Assembly: GCA_041695085.1 (NCBI GenBank)
Contig: JBGFRO010000022.1
Span: forward strand, 62,001-126,000
Reading direction: 5' to 3'
From: DYFT01 sp041695085
GTDB lineage: Bacteria; Bacteroidota; Ignavibacteria; UBA10030
DNA: 64,000 nt
In this document: in pieces, positions 26,784 through 35,293 of the stretch
How positions within the stretch are numbered: position 1 is the first letter of the stretch
Layout of the letters: each line of letters begins with the position of its first letter
Made by a program: the position numbers and the translations under genes
The notes under the pieces: model-generated
The model's database searches: none
What the model saw: only the letters and a program-made list of their open reading frames with translations
Told to the model about the DNA's origin: nothing

Positions 26784-27035
26784 CCCGACATCAAGAAAAT
26801 GTGCTTTTGGATAGGTCTATTGCTCAATCTGGATCTTTCATTGTTCTATTCTTGGTTGTGGCTTGTCCACGTTAGGCATAGTGAAGTTCATTCGCTCCGG
26901 AGCGCCCTCCACCCCTGTCCCCGAACAACCCCCGTCTCCCGTTTCATGTTCTCATTGAGCGGTCCCATCGACCATCCTTCCCCGAAAACCTTCAACGTCA
27001 CCCCTTGACGAATGTCGCTTTGTGAACATCCGTCT
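26784..27035. other. Intergenic region, no gene supported
   Basis: Upstream of the TauE-like gene. It contains a perfect 12-base palindrome, CGCTCCGGAGCG near 26899, without a T-run, so it is not a clear terminator. No coding region is supported. Confidence 0.35.
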
Positions 27036-27230
27036 TCAATGAGAGATTCCGTCGCTCAGCTCAACATATTGGCGACAGAATACACAGCGTTTGGTAAGAC
27101 TACGTACTGGTTTGAAATGTTGGCCGTCCACCTGCTCAATGCGGAGAGCTGGGCATGTGGGCGATCCGCAAATGTGAGAACGACAAAACAGACATACAAG
27201 AAACGAATCGTTTTGCTTCTTGCATCTCAT
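27036..27230 (-). CDS. Possible small cysteine-rich protein
   Basis: A 64-codon frame whose ATG directly follows the TAA of the serine hydrolase. It has seven cysteines, including CLFCRSHIC, SPTCP and KRCVFC, spaced like a zinc-finger or knuckle. There is no ribosome binding site other than coupling from the upstream gene, and I recognise no family. It could also be the decayed remnant of a larger gene. Confidence 0.25.
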   Translation of the reverse strand: MRCKKQNDSFLVCLFCRSHICGSPTCPALRIEQVDGQHFKPVRSLTKRCVFCRQYVELSDGISH

Positions 27231-28733
27231 TTATTTCCTGATGAAGTCTCCAACATCTTCCCACGTCACCTTGCCAACCTTGCCGTTGAACTTAAGTGAA
27301 AAATTGAAGAAGGACTTGCCGAGACTTTTGTCACGCCACGAAATTTGGAAGGCATCGTAATGCCAATGAGAAAGGTCGCCCGTGTACGACGGGTTGAGAG
27401 CGGCAACGAGTTTGCCATTTTCTACTGAGACAGTGATGGTGCCGTACATTTCATTCTCGTACGTGCCGGCATACTGGTCCAGCGCAAGCGACGGCGTTGT
27501 GTTTGGCGACCGCTCAGCGATGCGTTTCTGTTCGTTCTCCTTCGCCCGTTGCTCCTGATCCTTCACCGACTTCAGGAACTCGGCGCTCCAGTCACGCTCC
27601 TTCACACCGAGAAACGAATCGAAGATACGGTACATCAACGCTGTCAGGATCGATGTTCGAGTCTGATTGGTGATCAAGACGACTCCGGTGTTTTCTTCGG
27701 GCATCATCGCCACACGAGTGCGCATGCCGTCAAGTGCTCCATCATGCCGCACCACCTTCCGCCCATGATAGTCCATCAATATCCAACCGAGACCGTACGT
27801 CAAGAAATGGGTCGAGGGTGTAAGAGCTTTCGTCAGTGAATCGAGCGGGATGATCGTTTGTGGTGATTGCATCTCTTCAAGAACCTTTTCGCTTACAATC
27901 CTCTTTCCCTCGAAAACCCCTTTGTTGAGATTCAAACGTACCCATTGAGCCATTTCGTAGGCGTTGGAGTTGACCGAACCTGCCGGTCCGACATTATCAA
28001 CATTACGCCAAGGGATGGTGACCAGACGGCCATCAAGATAAGTGTGGGGGGTTGCGACGTTCTCCCTACCGGCAAGGGCCGTGATGCTTGTATTGCTCGA
28101 CGTCATCCCGAGGGGGGTAAAAAGGCGCTCCTTGATAAAGTCGTCCCACGTTTTTCCGGAAACCGTTTCAATCACTCCCCCTGCGGCGATGTACAGAATG
28201 TTTTGATAGCCGTAACGACTCCGAAAGCTCCAGGAGGGTTCAAGAAAGCGCACGCGGCGAATCACTTCTTTCCGGTCATAAGGAGACGCGTACCAGATCA
28301 AATCGCCCCGTGAGAGACCGCTCCGGTGCGTGATCAAATCGCGCACTGTCAATTCACGCGTGACATAGGGATCATAGAGTTGGAATCCCGGCAGATACTG
28401 CGTCGCCTTATCATCCCATTTCAGTTTTCCTTCATCGACCAACATGCCAAGACAAGCGGCGGTCATCGCCTTGGTTGTAGATGCGACGGCGAACATCGTC
28501 CTCTCATTGACCGGGTCCGGTTTTCCCATCTCACGTACACCGTATCCTCGAGCATAGATCACTTTGTGATCTTTCACAATTGCAAGCGCCAATCCCGGAG
28601 CATCCCATTCCTTCAACGCTTTTTGAACGTAGGCATCCAGTCCTTTCACCGGCTCGTTGCCAATCTGTGCGTTCGCCGGCACGCACAGGGTGAGCAGGAA
28701 CATTACACTGAATGTGAGACAACGGTTGATCAT
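27231..28733 (-). CDS. Secreted serine hydrolase, class C beta-lactamase family
   Basis: A 500-residue exported enzyme with a signal peptide (cleavage near ANAQ, residue 23). The catalytic SxxK is S85-K88 (STTK), YQN near residue 170 is the second motif, and HDGALDG near 335 takes the place of the KTG box. A C-terminal DUF3471-like domain follows from about residue 415 (DQYAGTYENEMYGT). Family members are D-amino-acid peptidases, esterases and PBP4-like enzymes; the substrate is unknown. It is last or second last in the run that begins with the response regulator at 30.9 kb. Confidence 0.9.
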   Translation of the reverse strand: MINRCLTFSVMFLLTLCVPANAQIGNEPVKGLDAYVQKALKEWDAPGLALAIVKDHKVIYARGYGVREMGKPDPVNERTMFAVASTTKAMTAACLGMLVDEGKLKWDDKATQYLPGFQLYDPYVTRELTVRDLITHRSGLSRGDLIWYASPYDRKEVIRRVRFLEPSWSFRSRYGYQNILYIAAGGVIETVSGKTWDDFIKERLFTPLGMTSSNTSITALAGRENVATPHTYLDGRLVTIPWRNVDNVGPAGSVNSNAYEMAQWVRLNLNKGVFEGKRIVSEKVLEEMQSPQTIIPLDSLTKALTPSTHFLTYGLGWILMDYHGRKVVRHDGALDGMRTRVAMMPEENTGVVLITNQTRTSILTALMYRIFDSFLGVKERDWSAEFLKSVKDQEQRAKENEQKRIAERSPNTTPSLALDQYAGTYENEMYGTITVSVENGKLVAALNPSYTGDLSHWHYDAFQISWRDKSLGKSFFNFSLKFNGKVGKVTWEDVGDFIRK

Positions 28734-28815
28734 AGAGCCTCCTGAATCGTGTGGGATGAGAAGATGATTGCTTACAAGGAACTGTTGATGGAACCGTTGC
28801 GCGGAACCAGCGGCA

Positions 28816-29355
28816 TCACGGCGTCAGGTGAGTCGTTGACATCGTTCGAAGGTATACCAAGAGTCCGACGCACGGTACGATCCAGAGCAGAAGACTTGCG
28901 GCAATGGAGAGCGTTCCCAGCTGTTGCAGTCCGTCGGCATTGACTCCGTACGGTGCTATCAACTGATGCATAGATTCCTGTGTCCTGTTCCATAGTGCAT
29001 ACGAAATCAGCGCATCGACCACGCCCGTACCCAATCCTACCCAGCAAGCTGCTTCAAACAACTTTCTCCCCGGCGATGTGAAACGGACAAATCGAAGAGA
29101 GGCGTAGAGCAAGAAAAGAAAGAATACCAGCAGATACCAGTTCCAGTACCACCCATATCGAGCGAGGGAGATCAACGAGTCGAGCAGAGATTGGAATTCT
29201 GCAGGAAACGATTTTTGGAGGAGAAGATATTGCTCAACCGATGGATTCCAGAACAAGCCGAAGAGTGTGCTCGCTGCCAATACCGCTGCAGCGAAAAATG
29301 TCAACCAGCCGACAATTGGAACCGAACGCGGTGGATACGCAGTCTCTGCTGTCAT
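28816..29355 (-). CDS. Four-helix membrane protein of unknown function
   Basis: A 179-residue protein with four hydrophobic segments, at about 16-36, 72-90, 103-121 and 148-168. I do not recognise a family. The start overlaps the upstream gene's stop by four bases (ATGA), so the two are coupled. Confidence 0.65.
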   Translation of the reverse strand: MTAETAYPPRSVPIVGWLTFFAAAVLAASTLFGLFWNPSVEQYLLLQKSFPAEFQSLLDSLISLARYGWYWNWYLLVFFLFLLYASLRFVRFTSPGRKLFEAACWVGLGTGVVDALISYALWNRTQESMHQLIAPYGVNADGLQQLGTLSIAASLLLWIVPCVGLLVYLRTMSTTHLTP

Positions 29356-30005
29356 CCCGTCGACCCCACGGCGTCTTCGAGCTGATTCGATACCTTGAGC
29401 AGATCGTTAAACCACGCAGCGTTCTTGACCCGGTCGCACAGGAGGCTCCATCCGAGAGGAGACAGATGAGCAATCGCAACGGATTCCTGAAGCGCTTTGA
29501 ATGGGAATGAGAGAGAAGCTTTCAGCAGAACATGTTGGATGGGCTCGGGGATCCACATCTCCTCCTTCATTTTGGAGAAGGAGTAAAACAGATCGGCGAA
29601 TTCGGGCAAGAGTCCAAGTCCGACTTCTTCCTGATGTTGTGCTCGCTTGAAAAGAATCTCATACGCTGCGGTACGCGGCGTGATGTTCACCGCGGCTTTG
29701 ATCACCACCGGCTGCGTCTGCGCAATCAATGTCCATCCCGCTATGGAGGAGCTTCCCGGATTGATGTGCATCGTCGTGTGCAGGTCGCAAATGAACCGGA
29801 CGCCCTGCGGACGCTTCAGGGATACAGCGTTCTTGACCACGAACAAACTTCCCCCAATCGGCTTCAGCTGGCGTATGGCCTGCAGAAGCGACGGGTCGCT
29901 TGGGGGTGTTTGTTCATAACCCAGCGATGGGAGATGGGTGAAGATCGCCTTCACCCTCCGGTCGTCGGAGAAAAAGAGAGAATCAAGAAAGCCGGCGATA
30001 AGCAT
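29352..30005 (-). CDS. Unknown protein in the response-regulator run
   Basis: A 217-residue soluble protein with no signal peptide, membrane segment or motif that I recognise. It is rich in short hydrophobic patches such as VVIKAAVNITPRTAAYE, suggesting an alpha/beta fold. It begins 32 bases after the response regulator stop and overlaps the membrane protein by four bases. Confidence 0.65.
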   Translation of the reverse strand: MLIAGFLDSLFFSDDRRVKAIFTHLPSLGYEQTPPSDPSLLQAIRQLKPIGGSLFVVKNAVSLKRPQGVRFICDLHTTMHINPGSSSIAGWTLIAQTQPVVIKAAVNITPRTAAYEILFKRAQHQEEVGLGLLPEFADLFYSFSKMKEEMWIPEPIQHVLLKASLSFPFKALQESVAIAHLSPLGWSLLCDRVKNAAWFNDLLKVSNQLEDAVGSTG

Positions 30006-30037
30006 GGATTAGCAGATTGTCGAAGTGCGTTCCTTCG

Positions 30038-30925
30038 TTAGGCGGCAATCGTGACACGCACCTTGTTTCCCTTGCCGAGGAATTCCACCTTCAAAGCCTG
30101 AGTCGCCATGGCGATACCGCGGCCATGCGTATGAAAGACTCGCTCTTCGTCGAACGTCAGATACTTTGTGAAGTCGAAGCCAGAACCTTGATCTTCCACT
30201 TCAACGAGCATCCCCTCATCGTTGCGATGAATGCGAACTTCGACGTACTTGTCTCTATGCTCCGGCAATTCCAATCGTCGCGCAACCTCCCGTTCCCAGC
30301 TTCCCTCTTCCAGCAAGCGCGACTTGTCTTCGTACGTGATTCCGAGATTTCCATGCTCCACTGCATTGGTAAAGATCTCGGAAACTGTCATCGCCTCCTC
30401 GGGTCTCGATGAAGCATTCGCAATGCGGATCGCCAGGGTTTCACCCTCCGCGATGGTACGGAATCGGAAGACACCCTCCTCAATCAGCCTGAAGGCGCGT
30501 TCGCTCTCCCGCAGTTTGCGAAGCAACCCCTGCTTGTAATGAAAGTCGGTCACCGCCGCCCGCACAATCGACGTCAGCAGCGGGCGCTGGATCGGTTTCG
30601 TCAAGTAGTAAAAGGCTCCGGCTTCGATCCCTTCCCTGATGTGGTCCGGGTGATCCATCGCTGTTTGCATAACAACCGGCAGATGCGCGTAGTCGGATTT
30701 GCTTTTCAGCCAGCGCAACAATTCGATGCCGGACATCCGCGGCATCGCCCAATCCAGCACAATCGCGCTTATCTGCTCCTTCATACCTTCTATCATCTCT
30801 TTTGCCTCTGCCCCATCGCCTGCCAACACAACGCGATACCCCTCATCATGGAGGATTTTCTGGACGAGGGCACGAACGTGCATTTCATCATCCACAACGA
30901 GAATTGTATCGGGGTGCAGGTCCAT
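30038..30925 (-). CDS. Response regulator fused to RsbW-like ATPase
   Basis: A 295-residue protein. An N-terminal receiver domain has D12, D13, the phosphorylation site D58 (VLDWAMPRMSG) and the conserved lysine near 107 (LTKPIQ). After a helical linker comes a HATPase_c domain of the anti-sigma/serine kinase type with SEIFTNAVEHGN (N box), VEDQGSGFDF (G1) and HGRGIAMA (G2). A phosphorylation-controlled switch kinase or anti-sigma factor is implied. No partner sensor kinase, anti-anti-sigma protein or PP2C phosphatase is nearby. Confidence 0.87.
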   Translation of the reverse strand: MDLHPDTILVVDDEMHVRALVQKILHDEGYRVVLAGDGAEAKEMIEGMKEQISAIVLDWAMPRMSGIELLRWLKSKSDYAHLPVVMQTAMDHPDHIREGIEAGAFYYLTKPIQRPLLTSIVRAAVTDFHYKQGLLRKLRESERAFRLIEEGVFRFRTIAEGETLAIRIANASSRPEEAMTVSEIFTNAVEHGNLGITYEDKSRLLEEGSWEREVARRLELPEHRDKYVEVRIHRNDEGMLVEVEDQGSGFDFTKYLTFDEERVFHTHGRGIAMATQALKVEFLGKGNKVRVTIAA

Positions 30926-31250
30926 TCGCGTGTCCGAACGCTCTTTGTAATACTACCGGCAGGAGTGAAGATGATTGGATTCGAAAAGCAACTTTACACA
31001 AAAGCTTGTTGAACATACCGAACAAGCGGAGCAAATGCAAGCATGACACAACCGAAATAACGGGCCTCGCTCCGTTATCAGTCAATGTTTAGAATCTCCA
31101 ACGCGATCGCGTTAACGTCGTCAAGATATCGAAGAACCGTCAATCCCCCAAGGTGATGGGCGTTCGTTGGCCAAGGAGAATGGAAGAGCAGGGATGCAAG
31201 CGTTGAATGTTTCGTCGCCGGCAGTCGTCTACGCGATTCACCACGGAGGA
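30926..31250. other. 325-base gap with two hairpins
   Basis: No gene. It contains the two inverted repeats listed separately (31001-31027 and 31057-31078). They lie downstream of the DUF5686 gene and upstream of the response regulator. Confidence 0.5.
31001..31027 (-). terminator. Probable terminator after the DUF5686 gene
   Basis: Stem of seven pairs (GCTTGTT 31004-31010 with AACAAGC 31021-31027, ten-base loop), followed on the minus strand by TTTTG. A second stem (ATAACGG 31057-31063 with CCGTTAT 31072-31078) lies just ahead of it in the minus direction and may work with it. Confidence 0.5.
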
Positions 31251-33566
31251 TCAGAGGATGCGCGCTAAACCCAGAGAGAAAAGGAAGTTGCGCGGCTCGT
31301 TGAAACGGTAGGCGAGATCAAATCGAAGAAATCCAAGAACTCGGCTGATGCCGAAGCCCGCTTCTGTATGCCATCCCTGTGTTGTTCGTCCGAATGCAAG
31401 AGCGTTGAGGTCTCGTGCCCACGATCGAGCTACGCTACCGAATACGATGAGCTCCAGACCATTTTTGTAGAGAAAAGGGATGTCGAGCAAAAGAAATGGA
31501 ACAGAACGAAAGTTATGCTCGAGGGTCAGCATGACAAAACGATCTCCTGAGAACTCCCTTGTTTCCGCCGTTCGAAGCACTCCAAACGGTCCGATGCCCG
31601 AGTAGCGTGAGTCGAGAGAAAAGAGACGTTGCGGCGGCAACGAGCCTCTCGAAAGGCCGATACGAGCATGCGCACTGAGCAATGGAGGAAAAAGCAACCG
31701 CTGCGAAAAGGTGGGCACATGAAGCTCACCGCGCAGAACGAATCGGGAATAGTCAAAAGAACTCGCCAACACGGACGGAAAGGAATGTTCCATCTCAAGC
31801 TCGAAGTAGTCCTGGCTGAGAATTCCAAACGGAACCTGCTCCTGTCCAAAGCGAAGGAGGAAACCCCATGCGCGGAGTTTCCCCTCCTGTATCTCAGGCT
31901 GAGGACGATACGTTCGGTTCCGGGAAAAGAAACTGTAATCCGTCGACTGAAGAGCGTTGCGATGCTCTTCCGACGTCAGTTCGACTCTCATCGACATACG
32001 ACGAGTGGGACGGGTAGAGATGGAGAGTCTTCCACCCTTTGTGTAATAATAATCGCGATAGTCGTTTTTATCGAAGAGAGCACCGAGGGAGATCGTGAAG
32101 GCATCGTAATACTCCTCATCAGGAATGTGGGCGGTGGAGACAAATCCTTCGGCAGACACAGAGGTTCTCCAGCGCGACTCGAGAGGATGGCTGAGCGTGA
32201 TTCCAAATTTCCACCGTTGATCAGAAAATCCATAGCCGACACGCGCTCCAATCCCGAGCGCACCGATGAGACTGTCCCGGCGAACTTTGCCTCCAACGAA
32301 GAATCCCTCTACCCGATTGAATCGCAGATCGAAATATTGAAGTCTGGAAAGAGAAGAACTGAACCTCGTCAACGGGCCGGTGGGTTGAAACTGCCTGCTG
32401 AGCGTTTGTGTGCTGTCGATGGTTCGGTAGGCCTGCTGCTGCTCGCTCGTCAGCGGCAACACTTCTCGTTGTGCCCAGAAGAGGGAGTCGATTTTGGCCG
32501 CGTCTGCCACCTCAATCCGACGCGGCTTCCGAAAGATGCTGTCCGGAATGGCTTGGTTGATCTTATACTCGTATATGGTGGAGATCTGCTCGAAGCCGAA
32601 CTTCGGAAATGAAAATCCTGCCAGACTCACCTTCGCCCATCCGTTGATACGGATATCGACCGGCATCCAGAAACGCTCCTCATACAACGAGAACTGCTGC
32701 GCGTAGATAAAGTCGAATTCACTGATAAAGGGGAGAGTGAATGCTTCGTTCGGACTTACCTCGACACCGACAACGGCATAACCGTCGCTCACAATCTGAA
32801 GGAATCCACGAAAGAGAGGTGTGACGCGCGAGAGCGGGATCAGGCGAATCTTATAAAAAGAGATGCCTCCGAGTTCCTTCGTTTCTTCAAGTTTGAAATC
32901 ATAGTACTCGAACGCCTCCGAAGAAGTCGGACCGACGAACCGGAATCCTCCCAACCTGATGTCATCTTGATAGAAATTAACGATCCCACCGACGGCGGCG
33001 AAGTTGACCGCGGCGGGAATGTTTGCCGTTTGCCGTTTCTGTTTCACGATCTCACGGAGCGTATCCCCCGCCTGCCAGTAGCCGGTCGAGTACGACTCAA
33101 GAATCGAGGCGATGGTGGTGTCACGGCGAAGAACCAACCGGGTGAAGGCTTCGAATTCGTACGATTTCAGCGCGTCGACCCAATGCTTTTTATTTTCGAT
33201 GACACGGCGCATGATGCGGCGACCGGGATCTTCATCCGTCACCACGATTTCTGAGAGCTGGATGGGGTAGGGCTGGAGTCGAACGTGGTATTCGAAGGGA
33301 GCGGTAAGAGTAACGGTGAGCGTATCGGTACGGTAACCGATGTAGCTGAACACAAGCCGGTAGCTCCCTGGATTCAGGGAGAGTTTGTAAAAACCCTGAT
33401 TGTTGCTGATGGTGCCGCGGGTAGTTCCTTCCACGCGGATGTTGGCGGCAATGAGCGGTTCACCGGTGACCGCATCTGTCACGGTTCCGGAGATCGTGGG
33501 CACTTGTGCAATTGAAAACCCGCTGCAGATAATGCCCACAGCACTTCCGATAATCCAACGCCTCAT
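31251..33566 (-). CDS. Outer membrane protein with carboxypeptidase-regulatory domain (DUF5686)
   Basis: A 771-residue exported protein with a signal peptide ending near residue 20. A CarboxypepD_reg-like beta domain fills about 22-110 (ISGTVTDAVTGEPLIAANIRV). A long DUF5686 region follows, ending in an aromatic-rich, Omp85-like barrel-type C-terminus. Such proteins are outer membrane components of Bacteroidota, frequently paired with surface nutrient uptake; the function is not established. It is transcribed alone. Confidence 0.85.
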   Translation of the reverse strand: MRRWIIGSAVGIICSGFSIAQVPTISGTVTDAVTGEPLIAANIRVEGTTRGTISNNQGFYKLSLNPGSYRLVFSYIGYRTDTLTVTLTAPFEYHVRLQPYPIQLSEIVVTDEDPGRRIMRRVIENKKHWVDALKSYEFEAFTRLVLRRDTTIASILESYSTGYWQAGDTLREIVKQKRQTANIPAAVNFAAVGGIVNFYQDDIRLGGFRFVGPTSSEAFEYYDFKLEETKELGGISFYKIRLIPLSRVTPLFRGFLQIVSDGYAVVGVEVSPNEAFTLPFISEFDFIYAQQFSLYEERFWMPVDIRINGWAKVSLAGFSFPKFGFEQISTIYEYKINQAIPDSIFRKPRRIEVADAAKIDSLFWAQREVLPLTSEQQQAYRTIDSTQTLSRQFQPTGPLTRFSSSLSRLQYFDLRFNRVEGFFVGGKVRRDSLIGALGIGARVGYGFSDQRWKFGITLSHPLESRWRTSVSAEGFVSTAHIPDEEYYDAFTISLGALFDKNDYRDYYYTKGGRLSISTRPTRRMSMRVELTSEEHRNALQSTDYSFFSRNRTYRPQPEIQEGKLRAWGFLLRFGQEQVPFGILSQDYFELEMEHSFPSVLASSFDYSRFVLRGELHVPTFSQRLLFPPLLSAHARIGLSRGSLPPQRLFSLDSRYSGIGPFGVLRTAETREFSGDRFVMLTLEHNFRSVPFLLLDIPFLYKNGLELIVFGSVARSWARDLNALAFGRTTQGWHTEAGFGISRVLGFLRFDLAYRFNEPRNFLFSLGLARIL

Positions 33567-33698
33567 ACGCTCGTACGGAGATTCAAGGATGAAGACTCTG
33601 GACGCTTGTGGAGAGTCGACATTCGGATGCGGTGTGGTTCTTCGTGTAGATTATTGATAGTTGATTATAGTTCGTCGGCGTTTCTATCGCTGGAAACG

Positions 33699-33902
33699 TC
33701 AGTTTGTTTTCTTTACGGCCTCGAACCGATGCAGTACCTTAGTCTCGCCGTATGCGACTCGCGTCACGATGGCCACATCGCCATCCAGTTCCAACAACTT
33801 TTCTTGTGCTATCTTTTTTGCCTCTTCCTCACTGCTCGCTACATGATGATAAAGGTTTTTTGGTACGTCCAGAGTCTTCGTTACGAGAACGCGGTATATC
33901 AT
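33699..33902 (-). CDS. Small conserved-looking protein, 67 residues
   Basis: A short soluble frame with mixed charge (EEEAKKIAQEKLLELDGD) and a YRVLVTKT start. The codon pattern and the absence of competing frames support a real gene, but the family is unknown. The frame sits between DUF5686 and the first repeat array. Confidence 0.5.
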   Translation of the reverse strand: MIYRVLVTKTLDVPKNLYHHVASSEEEAKKIAQEKLLELDGDVAIVTRVAYGETKVLHRFEAVKKTN

Positions 33903-33963
33903 GATACTCCTTGCCGATTGATGGGTTTAGTTTCTTTCCAGAATATTTCTCTCCCAAAATAAA

Positions 33964-34570
33964 TGTCCCCCCCCTCCCCGAGGGGGTTAGGGGGAGGCCC
34001 AGGCCTAACCAATCCCTTCGAGGGCTGAAACCATCTTCAATGAGTCAGAAACAACCTTTCAAATTGCGCGAGTTCCATTCAACGTGCTCACTTGCTCCTC
34101 CCCCTTTCATCCCCCTCCAGAGGGGGACAAGCATAACGAAAACAACTTCTTCGGCATGCATCTACGCGAACACCTGTCCCCCTCCCTGAGGGGGTTAGGG
34201 GGAGGCCCAGGCCTAACCAATTCCTTCAAAGACTGAAGCCATCTTCAATGTGTCAAGAACAACCTTTCAAATTGCCCGACTTCCATTCAACGCGCTCACT
34301 TGCTCCTCCCCCTTTCATCCCCCTCCAGAGGGGGACAAGCATAACGAAAACAACTTCTTCGGCATGCATCTACGCGAACACCTGTCCCCCTCCCTGAGGG
34401 GGTTAGGGGGAGGCCCAGGCCTAACCGATTCCTTCGAGGGCTGAAACTATCTTCAATGTGTCAAGAACAACCTTTCAAATTGCCCGACTTCCATTCAACG
34501 CGCTCACCTGCTCCTCCCCCTTTCATCCCCCTCCAGAGGGGGACAAACGCAACGAAAAGAACTTCTTCGG
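33964..34570. repeat. Tandem array 1 of a 208-bp palindrome-rich repeat
   Basis: Nearly three copies of a unit of 208-211 bp. Each unit carries box A (CCCCCTC, three-base loop, GAGGGGG, then TTAGGGGGAGG), an AGGCC-CA-GGCCT palindrome, a conserved middle (CAATGTGTCAAGAAC, TTTCAAATTGCCCGACTTCC) and box B (CCCCCTTTCATC then CCCCCTC-CA-GAGGGGG, followed by ACAAGCATAACGAAAAC). It starts at box A and stops just after box B at 34570. The frames inside, such as 34250-34444, read through the repeat and are not genes. Confidence 0.95.
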
Positions 34571-34697
34571 TCTCCCGACCGCCACTCATGTCAGAACGGC
34601 ATCTCGTTCCTTGCTGACGTTAATGATCACTCATTTGCGCCGCTCATAGGGTCCCGCATTCTCTTTCACAACTGAACCAAACATCCAACTCATCTGA
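34571..34697. other. Unique spacer between array 1 and the DUF559 gene
   Basis: About 130 bases of non-repeat DNA; no gene and no clear terminator. Confidence 0.4.
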
Positions 34698-35132
34698 TCA
34701 TAACTTTGGAGGCCGGAGAACCTTTCTCGGGAAAAGGCCGAGTTCTCTTTCTCTCTCTTCAATGCAATGCTCAAGTTTCATCCGCACTTCGCTGATGCGG
34801 TTCAATACCTCTGCATCAGAGAATCGAATCACCTTAAAACCAGAACTTTCAAGCTCGTGCTGTCTCCGACGATCGTTCTCATACGTTTCGTCATCAGCGT
34901 GTGTAATTCCATCAACCTCCACAATCAGACTTAGATCCTTACAGAAAAAATCCGCAATGTAGTTCCCAATAGGTCGCTCTCGGTTGAATGTGTGCCCGCG
35001 CATCGCACCAGCTCTGAGTACATATTTCCATAAACATGCCTGCGCCTTTGTCATGTTGCGCCGCAATGCGCGCGCGAGCGGACGAAGCTTCTTGTTGTAA
35101 AGATAGTGATTGCAGCGGGATGCTTGCTCCAT
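34698..35132 (-). CDS. DUF559 endonuclease-fold protein between repeat arrays
   Basis: A 144-residue protein of the DUF559 family, which has the PD-(D/E)XK fold of very short patch repair (Vsr) and restriction-type nucleases. It has LRRNMTKAQACLWKYVL (23-39), FNRERPIGNYIADFFC (49-64), a likely catalytic LIVEVDG (69-75) with E and D, and ENDRRRQHELESSGFKVIRF (84-103). No domain other than the nuclease is visible. The gene lies alone in a 723-base unique stretch whose left and right borders are both box B of the 208-bp repeat (array 1 ends at 34570, array 2 starts at 35294). The position suggests that it is carried by, or acts on, these repeats. Confidence 0.85.
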   Translation of the reverse strand: MEQASRCNHYLYNKKLRPLARALRRNMTKAQACLWKYVLRAGAMRGHTFNRERPIGNYIADFFCKDLSLIVEVDGITHADDETYENDRRRQHELESSGFKVIRFSDAEVLNRISEVRMKLEHCIEERERELGLFPRKVLRPPKL

Positions 35133-35293
35133 CGCGTCAGTACTTCCGATGTTATCGTTTCCTACTTATTAACGCGTCCCAAAGACGATCGGAAAATAAA
35201 TTTCTACCAACTCGTAGAAGATGTTTCTTTCGCGCTTCGTGCTGCAATTCAAGTGATGCTAAGTGTAAACGCGATCCCCTTTCTTGCCCTCTT

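Noticed and set aside
34250..34444. Short reading frames inside the repeat arrays on both strands
   Set aside because: They read the same repeat in different frames, are full of proline and glycine from the box A/B palindromes, and have no ribosome binding sites.
34698..35132. DUF559 protein as a true Vsr mismatch endonuclease
   Set aside because: No dcm-type methyltransferase is nearby and the gene context is repeats, so a Vsr repair role is not supported beyond fold.
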